Shown one piece after another: positions 36,206 through 48,893 of a DNA stretch of 64,000 nucleotides. Every line of letters begins with the position of its first letter. Positions within the stretch are counted from its first letter, which is position 1. A program made the translations under genes and the position numbers. The DNA is from Liolophura sinensis (lineage: Eukaryota; Mollusca; Polyplacophora; Chitonida; Chitonidae). The DNA lies in contig NC_088298.1 of the NCBI RefSeq assembly GCF_032854445.1, positions 17,563,976 through 17,627,975 on the forward strand, given 5' to 3'. The notes beneath the pieces were generated by a model. It searched no databases and was not told the DNA's origin. It was given only the letters and a program-made list of their open reading frames with translations.

Positions 36206-37159
36206 ATCAAACAATTTCTCGAAGTAAGCTAAAATTGGCATGCATGAATGTCTCCTTTTTGTAATATTGAAGACTTGGGTAGAAAACCTCCATTTTTCAA
36301 ATAATACACTATGTGTCATTTTTTTATCATATTTGGAGGAATTAATATGCAGCTTTCCATAAACAATTTTCTATTGACATTTCAGGTCTTTTATTGTTTA
36401 ACTATAAACAAGTGGCTGAATTTGTGTACACTGTGCATGTTTATCATGGCTGTATGCATTTTTAACTTAGTCTTCCGATCAAATAAAAACACAGTCTGCT
36501 TGATTTCCTGATCTTTTTTCATCCAAAGTCATGATCTAGTCATTTTTTAAAATACAGCTTGAATGAAGATCAAGAACTCTTGTTTGTCAAAGAGCTTTTT
36601 GATTCTTTTTGATTCTGACTCATGGGTGGATTAAAGCGAGTTGTCATTTGTACAGACATCAACTGTTGTGTGCTGTTATCAAAGTTGTCCAATACGAATA
36701 AAAGAGATCTGTTTTCTTTGTGTGTCAGACTGACATCTGTAGTAGGAAAAACACAATCCCATGTACTTTTAAATTATATACCTGTTTTGACGCACAGGTA
36801 CGCGTAATCTGTTTGTCCTTGTAAAAGCCATGTGATCAGGTAGACTAAGTTTCTGTTTGTCCAGTGCCAATACGGTCAAATTAAGACAGGAGAAGCTCTG
36901 TTTCGCACAATTTGTACATTTTAGCGAAAATTAATTGGGCACAAGACTACACCAGCAGTTGTGCTTAACAAATTTCAGTGCAAGCCAGACTCAATAACTC
37001 TCTTCAAAAACCTGTATAGTCACTATCTTTGTACAAGTGAGAAGAAGAAAAAAAAAACATACAAACAGACATGGAGTAAAATACATCAATAAAGTCTATT
37101 CATCGCACATAGAAAAGTTTGTCAGTATAGCTTAACTGACATGACTAAGGTCAATAGTT

Positions 37160-37245
37160 GACCTTACATGGAGACTCTATCCTGTTTCCTCCGCCCAAAA
37201 ACTGACTGCCGTTGTGTTTAAGTAAGGAATTCTTGAGTGCGTGGT
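37160..37245 (+). mobile_element. SINE-1 3' relic
   Basis: CCTGTTTCCTCCGCCC, TGACTGCCGTTGTG and AAGTAAGGAATTCTTGAGTG follow the SINE-1 3' order, decayed. Confidence 0.55.
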
Positions 37246-37628
37246 GTACATGGAGCGACATCCAATTACAGTTTATGACCAAATATATTATGCAGATGCA
37301 CAGCTCATTTTATTGAAAAATGATGACACATTTACAATGTACGTGAGAAAAGTTAAAGAGGCTATACCAAAGATTTTGGGCCAAAAATTTGTATTAGCTA
37401 ATCAAATCCAACTCTTTGTCTTTAACAACATGAGCTCAAAGTATTACCTCTCAGAAAACATCAGACTTATATTATTTATAGTTTTGAAATAATTCTAAAC
37501 TTATGATGCAGCCTGCTTTTGAAAATTATAGGAGCTTCATTACCGGTACTGTTTTGGAATGGTAATATATGTATAGGCGATGCTGATATTTTGTGAAAAA
37601 TAATTATTTCAGCTAATTTCTGAAACAA

Positions 37629-37852
37629 TATGCTAATTCTTCAACTTTTTCAAATGCCTCTAGAATTAATATTATTCTGAAACATTCTGAGAGAATTATT
37701 GAGTGTGGAGACATTATTGGCACACTTTTATGAAGCTTGCATCTTTAGTGATACAAAAAGTATATTTTTCATGTCATTTTTATAATAATTGCATGCATAA
37801 ATTTCACTGAAAGAAGTGCTTTTGAGGTCGAAAATGTTGAAGATTTTCAGTA
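37629..37852 (+). mobile_element. MITE-B, copy 1
   Basis: The left end has CTAATTCTTCAACTTTTTCA and the right end GAAAATGTTGAAGATTTTCA, imperfect inverted repeats. The interior (TGAAACATTCTGAGAGAATT, TTTTATGAAGCTTGCATCTT) is shared with 10697 and 45745. Confidence 0.8.
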
Positions 37853-37958
37853 GTAATAATTCCATTGAATTTGTGGTGATCGCATTTTTGCCAGAAATAT
37901 CTGAAATAAATATAGCCTCTATTAAACAATCCAGGTATAATAATGATGGATATGGTAC

Positions 37959-38126
37959 TGATAAAGGCACAGTTGGTAGAGCGTCTACTTCGGGAGCGGT
38001 AGATCCAGGGTCAGTCCTGGGTCGAGTAACACCTAAGGCTTTAAAAGAGGAAGTTGCAGCTTCCTCGCTTGGCACTGAGCATCAAGGGGATAGGGCAACA
38101 AGCACTCGCTCACTCAATGATAAAGG
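37959..38126 (+). mobile_element. SINE-2 with internal deletion, flanked by duplication
   Basis: The head CACAGTTGGTAGAGCGTCTA and the CCTGGGTCGAGTAACACCTA region are present. After GGGGATAGGGCAACA the sequence jumps to AAGCACTCGCTCACTCA, losing most of the 3' body. TGATAAAGG at 37959-37967 and 38118-38126 looks like a target duplication. Confidence 0.82.
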
Positions 38127-38529
38127 TTGTAGTGTTGCAGTTGATCAGGTTGATCAAGATGTTATGCCAGATACTGTTATCTGAAGTTTGGTTCGTTGAT
38201 CACAGGCTATATGTGTACCTTATAGACAAAAACGCGCATTCCATGCATGAGTCACAACTGATCGACGTTGTGATGCTGTACAATTATGGAGAAACGTGAC
38301 ACTTGTTATAACGTGGTAATATTTTGCCACTGTTGCAGAGATGCAGGGCCTATGTTTTCTAATTTTAACATGGCACCTTCTCAGCAGGGTGAGAGCTGTT
38401 AAGAATATACTAGTATACATACCTGTGTGAACTTCTAGTATTTAAAATTACCACTAGCCCTTCACCATTGAGGTGACTTGCTTGACACTTAATTCCCTCT
38501 GGACTTTATTGTGTTGACTAGTAGCTTAA

Positions 38530-38730
38530 TAAATGTCACAGTCAGCAAAAAAAAAAAAAAAAAAAACATTTGGGCACCCAAAGTCTTGGCCAGCAAAAAT
38601 CATTAGGACAACCTTAAAATTCAGGCACCAAAAATCTTGACCAACAAAAAAAATACACATATACACACACAAAAATATCTTGGCCAGTATAAAAAAAGAC
38701 TGGGATCACCCAAAATCTTGACCTTCATGA
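38530..38730. repeat. Degenerate short tandem repeat with poly-A
   Basis: A run of A at about 38548-38566 is followed by four decayed units of the form GGGCACCCAAAGTCTTGGCC plus AGCAAAAAT. Confidence 0.6.
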
Positions 38731-39797
38731 AACATTGGGAAAGTCTTTTTTTAGTTCGTTAATTTTAAGTTATTTAATATAAGGCGGAATAGATATAAGG
38801 TGAAAGTGTTCCATGTTGGCTCACAATTTTTTTGAGAATTAAAATGCATGTACTATTTTAAAGCTATCCTCCTGCACCTGAAAATAGTTTAAGCTTTTTC
38901 GGTGTACATGTATGCCCTTGTCTTTATGAATAGTTCTTTATAAGTTTTTATCACCAATGAATTAAACTTTTTTGTATCATATCTTCTCACCTCTACATGT
39001 ATCAAAAGACAGGATACCAAGAAATACCAAAAATTTGGCCCACATTCATTATTACACATGAATTAACTCAGCAGTAATAATGACTGGGTACTAAATTTTG
39101 AGTATGTGTATCTTGTCCTTTTAAAGTAAAAAGTAGGCTTACAAAGTCAAACTACACATACACGTTCTAAAAAAATTTTCATTGAACCTTTAATTAGCTT
39201 CCTGTAGTGATAATGGCACATTATGCTCCAACAATACAGGTATTTATGGTTGGGTCTGGGTTTTTTTTTTACAGTTATTAAATACTTATCTAGCGATTTG
39301 TTTCCACCTGATACCAGTATCACTATAGTAACAACTTAAACGGAAATCTGGGTTATCAGCAGATAGTTACAAGTAATTAAAGGTAGAAATAACATGGCTC
39401 TTGTTATTTCAGTAATACAGTGTCATTAATCTGTTTTCTGAGGCATTTAATTGAGTAACAATTTAATACTATGATGTCTATGTACCTGATACTGTTTATA
39501 GGCCTATTACTGTTAGCGTATAAATGGAAATTTGAGCTATCAACATTTACGTAATTGTTATACTAAACCGTTCTAAACGTTTACCCATGGCCATTATGAT
39601 TCCATGACCGACATCTAATTATTGTCTGAACATTCATGTATATTCATGTGGATAAAGCAGAGATATTGGAAACATCATTACAGCTGGTGTGTTTATATTG
39701 CATCTAAATACATGTACATGTATGTACAGTTTATATGCACTCTGCAGGTGTAAGTTTGTGAACATGTATAGTCTTATCTCTTATTCTAGTAAGTATA
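38731..39797. other. Intronic stretch, no exon seen
   Basis: AT-rich, no recognised exon or repeat. Confidence 0.45.
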
Positions 39798-40021
39798 TAC
39801 TTTGTTTCTTCAACCTTTTCTCGTGTTTTCAAGGTGTTTATTCAGGCTTATTCTGAAAGCATTACTTTCTGTGTTGACTGATAAAAGTATACTTTTTGCG
39901 AAGCCCAGAAATTGGGCATTCCAACCAATGTAGTTTTGTCTCCAAAATCAAATTATATATATGCATAGAATTCAACTGAAAGTTGATCTTTCATTTGTGA
40001 AAGGGTTGAAGGATTAGGGTG
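39798..40021 (-). mobile_element. MITE-A, inverted copy
   Basis: The left end TACTTTGTTTCTTCAACCTT pairs with the right end AAGGGTTGAAGGATTAGGGT. The interior is the reverse complement of copies at 29291 and 52029 (ACTGAAAGTTGATCTTTCAT, AAGTATACTTTTTGCGAAGC). Confidence 0.85.
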
Positions 40022-40047
40022 CATATGTTTCTTTAACTGTGTTTGAA

Positions 40048-40112
40048 TTTTTTTTATTTATTTGATTGGTATTTTACACCGTACTCAAGATTATTTAACT
40101 TCAGCATTCAGG
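40048..40112 (-). mobile_element. SINE-1 3' fragment
   Basis: TTATTTATTTGATTGGTATT, TTACACCGTACTCAAGATTA and TTTAACTTCAGCATT are the tail and its border. Confidence 0.75.
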
Positions 40113-41032
40113 TGGGAACGATGTTATGATGGATGAGGTATTATTTAAGACCCCAAAACATTTTCTGGTTTTCTGCATATACAACCGTTTTTTTTCTCAG
40201 AATTGTGAGAGCGACTTCCTCCGATTTTTAGTTGTTACATCTTGGATTGCAACTCCTAACCCGTCACACCAGATTAGGGTTGAATCTTGATGACACTAAT
40301 TATTTTACAGAGTTTCCGTAGATTCCCTGCTCTTGCTTGTGAGAAAGTTCTTGAGTATGGCATTAGTTTAGCACACTGTGAAATAAGACAAATTATTGCT
40401 CTTGACAGCTTGATGACAGTATTAAATGGGTTCAGTATGTATGCCGCATTTCATTTTATTCTGTGTTTTGTCAGTTTGCACAATTCGGGTCTGAAGTGGC
40501 TTGAATTAAATTAACACAGCTTATTCCATTCACTGCATTCCCAGTGTAGCACAGTATGTTTGCAAACTCAACTACATTACAGTCACATCAGTTATGAGTG
40601 CGAAATTTAATTCAGTCAAATTTGTGGGGAGCACATTGGCAAACAGAATGATCATGTCTTAGCGACGAGGTAATTAACTTTTCTGAACTGGTCACCCACT
40701 GACCATTGTGTCGGTCACTCGTTGGTCAATATAAGTGACTGCAGGAATTTAATTCAGTCCAGTTCAAACAAACCCTTCTCTTCAGGTGTAAGGGACCATC
40801 TTAAACATCCCACTTCTTATGTTCAATTCACTCATGGAGTCTGCAAGCATGGTTTTTAGAAGGACCTGTAGTGTGTGAACCTTCCACATTTTCACATCGA
40901 GTGAATTTGTGATATTCATTAATTGCGATATGACTAGTTTTCTACTGGTAATTATGGAAAATAATTGTAACAGGCTTCATAAGACGTTTTCACAGTCTGA
41001 ATCCAGCTGTTGTGGGTTATTAGTCTTCACCA

Positions 41033-41128
41033 ATTGTGCGTGGGAGGGTCTGCCAGGAACCTGCGGAGGGCAGTGAGTTTCCCCCAGCCGATTTTCATCC
41101 ACCATATAATGCTGGCCGCATGCATCAA
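41033..41128 (+). mobile_element. SINE-1 middle fragment
   Basis: CGTGGGAGGGTCTGCCAGGA, ACCTGCGGAGGGCAGTGAGT and CACCATATAATGCTGGCCGC belong to the SINE-1 body. Head and tail are missing. Confidence 0.72.
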
Positions 41129-42763
41129 TTACACATGTACGTGCCATTTGGGCCGTAATTAGCTGTGTTGGACAGCAACGGTTACATGAGGGACGTGTAT
41201 TTTTCTGTATCCTGTAACTGTGTCCATGTGTCTGTTGGCTAGTTTATCTCCCTTTGTTCTGCTGTGAAGACAATAATATTACAAAAAGTGATTTGCAGGT
41301 CCATAGACATTCAATGCTGAACCAGTGATGGTTTTTTTGCAGGATACCTTTGTTACATGATTATTCATTGAGTGGATATGGACATTTCTGACTACTGGTT
41401 AATATGAGAGTGACTGGCAGTGTATATTTCCATATTCCCTCACTGAGTAACCATGCAAATATATTATCCACCACACATGTGTGCAGAAATTTGTAATTTT
41501 CAACAAACTGTTTGATCCAGAGCTGCTCATGTACATCATATGATTTTCAGCTGAGATCATACTTTAACATTTTTTGTTGTAATTAAGCTCTTAATTATTC
41601 TTATTAATTGGAATGACGATGTGTGCTAATTGAAGCGTTGAATATGAGTTTTGTGACAAGCTCGTCACGTGTCTCTAGCATGGCTGACCATGCATGCAGT
41701 TGTGTAGGGAATAAGAAGAAAAATCTCACGGGATTGACTTGGTAAGCTAGCTAAGACACAGTGACAACATTAACTGTTTTGGCATATTAATCATAAACAC
41801 TGTTGATCTCCAGTTATTATAGTGTCTCTCACGGTGCCAACATATACGAAGACTCTTTGCAGTACCGTTTTCTAAGCTTTGATAAATTTCTGTTTTTGAA
41901 AATATCAGATTAAACAGACATGCAGCAGACAAAACTAAATGGATAATTGAAAAGGGAAAGTTCCAAAGTCCCTCAAGCATGGTGCAAGCAGGGCAATTAT
42001 TCGTTCAACAAAGTTATATATGTACAGCAATTGCTTTAACTATTACTCGTACAATCAAAAAAATAAATAATATTTATATCTAAAGAATATTGGTTGGAAA
42101 GACACTGCCAATATAGCTTTTATTCTTGGACATAATTTAAACATAAACATTGTTGTCCTATTTGTCTGTAGTTTGTTTGATGCATTATTGTCATTTGGAG
42201 ATGGTCCCTATGATTTTAAGGAAAATTAGGCTAAACTCCTTCAGGTTTGTGCAAACAGTGCTGTACCCCACCCATTATCTGTATCACAAACTCAGGTAGT
42301 TTAACACCGTGTACCTGCACACTCAGACTAATTAGTATTTCCCTTGTTGATCTTCCTCCTAGGTATTGGTGAGCAGGTCAGCTGATCAACTTACCTGTAA
42401 TCAGACCCTCCGCTCAGGTGGGCAGGTTGAGAATAAACCACTCTGGGTGTTCACAGTTGCACCGAAGGTGTCGCCTAATCTTGTGATAATAATCTAATGA
42501 TCCCAGCTTTCTGTTTACTATATCACTGTTTTGAGTTGACATCCATGCAGTGATACTGTACAGATCATAAGATGCGTAAGATTGAAGGAAAGTTACCTAA
42601 AGTATTGACGTCATATATACTTTATATTTGTACCATTGTGTAGGTCAACTATGACTTCAGTACTCAATATGACTTCAGTAGTTACTTAAACTTCCTTCTG
42701 TTTTTGAAGTTAAATTCATATTTGTGCCTGTAAACTATTCATGAGAATTGATATTGTACAGTA
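41129..42763. other. Intronic stretch with a possible regulatory motif
   Basis: No exon was recognised. TTACCTGTAATCAGA at 42391-42405 recurs elsewhere in the window, and the surrounding 42310-42430 has several ACCTG/CAGGT motifs. Confidence 0.35.
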
Positions 42764-43085
42764 TATGACAGTTACTTGTACATGTATATGACAGTTACTT
42801 GTATGTGTATATGACAGTTACTTGTACGTGTATATGACAGTTACTTATACGTGTATATGACAGTTACTTATACGTGTATATGACAGTTACTTGTACGTGT
42901 ATATGACAGTTACTTGAAGATGTATATGACAGTTACTTGTACGTGTATATGACCGTTACTTGTACATGTATATGACAGTTACTTGCACGTGGATGTGACA
43001 GTTACTTGTACGTCTGTATGACAGTTACTTATACGTGGATAGGGCAGTTACTTGTATGTGGATATGATGGGTACTTGATATGACA
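42764..43085. repeat. 23-bp minisatellite, about 14 copies
   Basis: The unit is GACAGTTACTTGTACGTGTA TAT. Units toward the right end are more diverged (GATAGGGCAGTTACTTG). Confidence 0.92.
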
Positions 43086-45511
43086 GCTTGTACATTTCCG
43101 GTAGAACTCTTCTTTCCAGAAGGTAGCGAACAGTACAGTTCCTTTTTCGCTTGATGATTGGGAAACGCGTATGTTGGACATAGGTTCCTAGTTTACACAA
43201 ACAAGCCGGCAGTTTTAACGACTCTTATTGGCTGAGAGGCAACACACCCCCAGCATAAATTACAGGGTATTAAAGATGGAGGATGCGATGGACTCAGAGA
43301 TTTATGCCAGCTTTGCCGTTTTCAGGCTCTATGTGTATTGCAAGGAAAAATGGCAAAATTATGCAGCAGGCACCACCAGATTTGCTCTTTTCAGCTTATA
43401 GTGTCATTTTTTTTTAAATTTTCTTCTCCTTTAAGTTACTCCACTGAGGATTGAAGTTATCTCCATGAGATATCCCCTAAAGTTGATGCTACTCTTGAGA
43501 ACTGATGTATATGTAATCAAAGGAATCAAAGTTACTCGTCAGAATTGTAAATTTGTACTCCACTGAGAACTAAAGTCATACCTACTGAAAAAGAATTGAA
43601 ATAATTTCAGTTGTAAATACTGTTGACTTTAGGAAACAGCGAGTATATATTTGTGTTATTCTATTTAATTCATCGCCACGACATGGCTGAAAAATTGTTG
43701 ATGTGGCGTAAAGCCATAATCATTCATTCTGTTTTATTCAGACAACAGTTGCAATGAACTAATGCACATATAGAGATATTTCTTTAATTCATTTGTGTTT
43801 TATGTTTTGATGAATGTTTCAATAACGGGGACATTTAGAAAATAAATTTTTGCAAGGTTTGAATCCACAACTGAGATGTCTGTACACACAACTACAGATG
43901 TTACGTATGAAGGCACGCTTATGCATATGTAGTGACTGGGTATTCTTAAAGCCTCTGAGAATCAAAACAACATGTTGTCTAAGGTGTATCTGTACCATAC
44001 TACTTGTAATTAGGTCACCACAAATGCGTTCAGCCATAATCATTCTCATTAGGATAAGAACCTAGCTAATACCACAAAACTGTCAATAATATGAATAAAT
44101 CTGTCTGAAACTAACCAAAGACTTATTCTTTTGTCCTATAATTTTATATTTTTCTTTTTTTCCTCTAGCTACTTTACTCCAGAGTTTTAATTTTTATATA
44201 TACAGGGTATCCTAAATCTGTTAATCCCCTCAGTGGGGATTAACACGATATAATTATAGATAGAATGAGATTTTGTTTTCCCCTTAATGTTTGCTCTTAA
44301 CTGCCTAAACTACTATTTATATGGATACGTACAGTATATAGACTCTCAGCCATTTACATGTAGATTCATCTAAAATACACGTATTTGGCGATTCATTTTC
44401 AAACCTATTTAATTCATTTTTTTTAGCCATTAATATATTATAAAATACTTCATTACCAGGTGATTTATTCAAAGCCAATTGATCTGGAGATAATTCTCCC
44501 CCTGCCTTCCTGCCTTCTGTAATCATAAATATAAATATGCCCTTAATCTTCTTGTTAATCTTCATAATCCACCCCCTAATGTTATGCGCTTTAGGGGGGT
44601 CTTAGCTAGGCAGGGTCTAACATGCTATATGGCATGTCAGCGTGGCTACCGCAGATCTGCATTGTTCAGCCCTGTGTGAGACTCAAAACAGTCACTGGCT
44701 TAGAGAGTATGTTGACTAAGGGCCAGTTTTGGTTATATTGTTGAGGTTACCTGTTATCTGTGATAATCCAAGTATACCAGTACCTGTCCCTCATGACAAG
44801 GCTGTGTAAAGCAGGCTCAGGGTCGGGCTGACTCACTGGTACCAGTTAGAGCTGTATGGACAACGTACCTGTGGTTTTCACATGTGAACAAGTTTACCTG
44901 AGATTGTGGACTTCATTTTCTTGGTAACCTTACGTGGATTATAGCGGTTGGTTTTTGACATCTGAAGCTGTGATCTATATCTGTTCAAGCCCCATGTAGA
45001 TTTGTATATTCAGCTGTGCATTTGTGGTTTCTTCCTGTGGTGATTTAAATTTAAATATTTTTTAAGCGAACAGTCTGTTCATTGACCAGCTGTATTAACT
45101 ACTGTACAGCACACCTGTGGACTTCAGAGACCTGTTAATTCTTAACTCATCTAGATTCTTCTGATAGCTAGATTTTCGGCCAAAATTTAAGCTCGTTGAC
45201 AAGGCTTCAGAGCAGTTGCATGATAAGGTTTAATAAATAAGTTTCTTTTTGTGTGTTGTTGTTATCATTAATATTGGACGTATCATCCATCGTCTGGAAA
45301 TAGTTGGTGACCTTTTTAAAAGAGAGGAAATTCAACAGTACCGGATCATCTTCTGGTGTTCTTCTATGAGAAGTGTACGGTAAAGTGTTAAATTCTGGAT
45401 GACTTTGGGCACTGGTGACAAATGCAACGATGAGAATGTACTTTTGTTCCTAGGACATGCTGATAGAGTGCTTATTTCACCTGGAATTGTGTGGATTTGA
45501 ACTTTGGCCAA
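43086..45511. other. Intron or promoter region before a possible alternative first exon
   Basis: No conserved exon was seen. A short SINE-type tail (GCTGAAAAATTGTTGATGTG, GCGTAAAGCCATAATCATTC) lies at 43687-43732. The part 44570-45000 is less AT-rich, repeat-poor and has several ACCTG motifs, compatible with a promoter for the exon at 45512. Confidence 0.35.
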
Positions 45512-45602
45512 ATGTTGAAAAATTTCTTCCGATTGCTTTTCAACAAACATGACAAAGGCCAGTGTGTTCCTGACAAAAACAAAGACAAACCTGTCAAGCC
45601 TG
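45512..45602 (+). CDS. Possible alternative first exon of the RA-domain gene
   Basis: An ATG at 45512-45514 opens 30 codons plus one base: MLKNFFRLLFNKHDKGQCVP then DKNKDKPVKP, followed by a strong donor G/GTAAGTCC. The peptide is basic and lysine-rich after a hydrophobic start. An in-frame stop TAG lies upstream (45464-45466), so this could be a true start. It leaves one base, as does the exon at 33347, so both fit the same acceptor at 53774 and would read G/GGLETK. A transcript from here would lack the first half of the RA-like domain. Start context is only moderate (C at -3). No homologue is recognised. Confidence 0.42.
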
Positions 45603-45744
45603 GTAAGTCCTTGTGAACAAGAATGTATATTGCGTATGGACTGTGTTTAATCTGACATGAATTTGATGTTTTTGTCGAGTTTTGCATATACACTATATAC
45701 CTGTACACGAGAAGAAAAATGGTGTCAAAAGCTTTAAATTTTGG

Positions 45745-45973
45745 TACACCCTTATTCTTTAACCTTTTTAAGCGCCTCTGCAACCAATATTTTGAAACAT
45801 TCTGGGGGGGTGGGGGGGGGGGGGGGGAAGAGAGCTAATTTGCACAGTTTTATCAAGCTTGAGTCTTTAGTGACATAAACACATCAGTTTGGCAGCATTT
45901 TTGTAACAATTGTATGCTTAAATTGCACTGAAAAAAAAGTGCTTTTGTGGTTGAAAGTTGAAGATTTACAGTA
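45745..45973 (+). mobile_element. MITE-B, copy 2
   Basis: The left end TACACCCTTATTCTTTAACC pairs with the right end GGTTGAAAGTTGAAGATTTA CAGTA. The interior shares TTTTGAAACATTCTG, CAAGCTTGAGTCTTTAGTGA and AAGTGCTTTTG with copy 1. A run of G with one T (about 45805-45828) expands its middle. It starts about 140 bp after the possible exon at 45512-45602. Confidence 0.8.
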
Positions 45974-46136
45974 CATCTTCAGGTCATTTGACAAAACAAG
46001 TGGTTTTTGAGTTGCATGAGGCTTGTATATGTATATATGTAAAATCAGCAAGAAATATTTCTTGACAAGAGTAAAAAAAATTAATATCCAAAAATGAATA
46101 ATTGGAGTATCAGTGCTTTATAATCATATTTGGGTG

Positions 46137-46440
46137 CTTACAACATTCAGTAATTCAATGCTGGAGGGAATCTAGATGTGGCTCATTAAGTTTCTTAGAT
46201 CATAACTTGTGTTTAGGGGTGGCTCCGCGGGCTCAGTCTTTCCCACCTCTACATTCCTTCACATTCTTTGAAGGCAGTTTAATTGTCTTCCACCAGTATT
46301 GTATACATAGCTGTTCATCAGATGTGTAAATGAGTAAACTGCCAAAGGTTAGTGGTTTATGCTGGACACTCTAGTTTGCTCAACCCATAAAACTGACCAT
46401 CATATGAACGGAAAATGTTTGAGTATGGTATTGAACAACC
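46137..46440 (+). mobile_element. SINE-3 copy, 3' part clear
   Basis: TAATTGTCTTCCACCAGTAT, AACTGCCAAAGGTTAGTGGT, GCTGGACACTCTAGTTTGCT and CCATAAAACTGACCATCATA match 27408-27655 and 11190 in the opposite orientation. It ends TTTGAGTATGGTATTGAACAACC. The head is eroded. Confidence 0.65.
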
Positions 46441-47044
46441 ATCAGATAATGAATACAAAAAAAAAAATTGGATAGCTGAATTGCTGTATGTACATTGTGT
46501 TTGTTTATGGCATATTTTGAGGTTTTAAAACCTGAGTGCATTAGATGAGTCACTGTGAACGTTTTAGAAATCCACCTTTTAGAAATGATTTTAAGAAAAA
46601 AAAGCCAACAGCACAGCGAAAAAGTTTTGTGGCAAGTTTAAGGCGTTTTCTTTGCCAGATTGTATAAAATCTATTTGTAGTTGCGTGGGAAAATCAGTTA
46701 ACCACATTTGTAGAGAAGTCTTAACATGCACCTGTAATGTTCAGACTCATTGATCTGTTAAAATGTGTTTCAGTGAGTCGGCATTTTCTCATGACCCCAT
46801 GGATGTTTACATTTATATCTGTCAACACAGTATAAGTACATATTATCTTGCTCATTGTTGTTTGAGTATTTCAAATTTGCACAATATGAAAAGTAGCATT
46901 GGTATACCTCTTTGCTTTCTGTGGTGAGATCATTGTGAGTATACTTGAGGGATAATAAAAGCAGCTGTCCATAGAAATGGGTATAACAGTACAATATAAT
47001 GATATCAGAGGTTATACATGTATAGGCAGATGTAATAGACCTTT
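46441..47044. other. Intronic stretch, no exon seen
   Basis: No exon, RNA gene or repeat family recognised. Confidence 0.45.
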
Positions 47045-47230
47045 ACGGTGGCCTCATAGTTAGATTATCTGCCTTCAGACCCTTCAAACCCACTTCAAGT
47101 CACACCAAAGGCATGGACTCACCCTGCCATGAGAAGACGCAGCTGTTGCAAGTCCATGTGCACACACCTATAATGACGGCATATGACTGAAAAATTGTTA
47201 AGTAAGACATAGAAACCCTAAGCATACATA
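47045..47230 (+). mobile_element. SINE-2-like variant
   Basis: A decayed head (GGTGGCCTCATAGTTAGATT) is followed by CCTGCCATGAGAAGACGCAG, CACACACCTATAATGACGGC and ATATGACTGAAAAATTGTTA. The tail is AAGTAAGACATAGAAACCCT. It resembles the fragment at 9391. Confidence 0.65.
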
Positions 47231-47400
47231 TACCCAAATATAATATTTTGGGCCCAGCTTTTCAAAAGTATATAAGGACTTAACGTTTTAGTTCAATACC
47301 GACTTTTAAGGTTGGAGTAGCAGGATCATGGCCAAGTGGCGAAGATGGGTGTCATTCATTGGGTAACATTACCCATGGCAAATTAACAATTGTTCAGCAA

Positions 47401-47700
47401 GAGTGAGTGAGTGCTTGGTGTTTAACGTTGTACTCAACAAGTTTTCAGTTATTTGACGATGAAGGAATCCTAAGGGTTAATGTAATGTGCCTCCTTGTAG
47501 CAGGACAGATTTCCACCGCTCTTTTATCTAGTGCTGCTTCACTGAGATGCCTTACTGAAGGCAAGTAAGCTGCCCTGCCCGAGCCATTATACTGATATGG
47601 ATCAACCAGTCGTTGCACTATACCCTATGCCGAATATCAAGCGAGGAAGTTACAATTTCCTCATTTAATGTCTTAGGTGTGACTCGATATCCCTATAGCA
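47401..47700 (-). mobile_element. SINE-2, nearly full length
   Basis: The minus-strand copy starts with the tail (GAGTGAGTGAGTGCTTGGTG) and TTTAACGTTGTACTCAACAA. It continues through TCTAGTGCTGCTTCACTGAG and GAGCCATTATACTGATATGG to GGTTGGGGTTCAATCCCTG near the head. Confidence 0.87.
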
Positions 47701-47914
47701 GTGGCCAGGTTGGGGTTCAATCCCTGCATTTGGCAGAGAATTTGTAGATTTTCGTAATCTTGCTGTTCGATGGGTCATGGTGACCATAAGCATATGACTA
47801 TATTCACGTGTGGTATTCTAGCTGTTATTCAAGGTCAAATGTTTTCAGCCGTAATTAAGTGTACATGGATCTGTATGTTACGCTTGAAAAACTTTGTCGC
47901 GAGCATACCAAAGG

Positions 47915-48125
47915 TCGGGTAATGACCCAGGAGTCTCCCACCGATGGGGTCGCTGGCTTCCCCTCCGGCAGTATGTGGGAAGGTCTGTCAGCAACCTGCG
48001 GATGGTCGTGGGTTTCCCCCAGGCTCTGCCCAGTTTCCTCCCACCATAATGCTGGCCGCCTTCGTATAAGGGAAATATTCTTGAGTAAGGTGTAAAACAC
48101 CAATCAAATAAATAAATAAATAAAT
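47915..48125 (+). mobile_element. SINE-1, 5'-truncated, B box deleted
   Basis: It starts at GGTAATGACCCAGGAGTCTC. The normal run CGCTG…GTTCAAGTCCAGCTCATGCTG is reduced to CGCTGGCTTCCCC, removing about 26 bp including the B box between two GCTG repeats. The rest, to CAATCAAATAAATAAATAAA, is well kept. Confidence 0.9.
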
Positions 48126-48893
48126 ACCAAAATCATTGGTTTACCCCTGGTACTTTTACCACTCTTTCATTATAACTGAAAGACTTGATCTTAAGTATGA
48201 CCTAAAACAATAATCGAATAAACAAAGTAAATATTAACTTTAAAAATTGGAATTAAAATTCCATTGGTGTAGATATCTCTATGTGTTGGATGTAATGTTG
48301 CATGAGACTGATATTAAGATTTTCCACCATTGTATTAATTAAATTAAACTGTTTTTTTTCATTCAAACATATTCATTTTTTTGTAATTGTGAAAATGTAA
48401 ATATCCGCGCTGTTTAATAATCTTAAATCTATACACTGTCATAGTTCAGACGCATCTTGATTTTAATAATATGATCCAGATAACACCAATTCAAACACCA
48501 ATTGAAGCGCAGATACAGTTTGGTACATGTAAATCATTAAGTGTCAGGGTGTCAGAACCTATGAATATTCATGAAATGCAGTTATACACATGTTTGATAC
48601 GGCGGCTATAGCGTAGAAAGATCCTTATTTTGGATCACTTTTGACCTTATCCTAACCCAGTTCACATGTCAGGTGTAATACACTGTATGGATAGGGTAAA
48701 AGATGCATTTAATTCATTGTCTCTAAAGCGACATTGAAAACACTCCTTTGTGTACATAAAAAAAGTTGACAGCTCAATTTCAAGATTTGCTCTAAGATTA
48801 TGAAAAAAATTTACTGAATGGTTTATGTTGAATGAAGATCCATGCATTGTATTGTACAAGCTGTTTTCAGTTATATAAATTAAAGTTTCCCAG
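48126..48893. other. Intronic stretch, no exon seen
   Basis: AT-rich, no recognised exon or repeat. Confidence 0.45.

Noticed and set aside
40287-40514. 75-codon open frame beginning MMTLIILQSF
   Set aside because: No recognised domain and no convincing splice sites; length is within chance for this composition.
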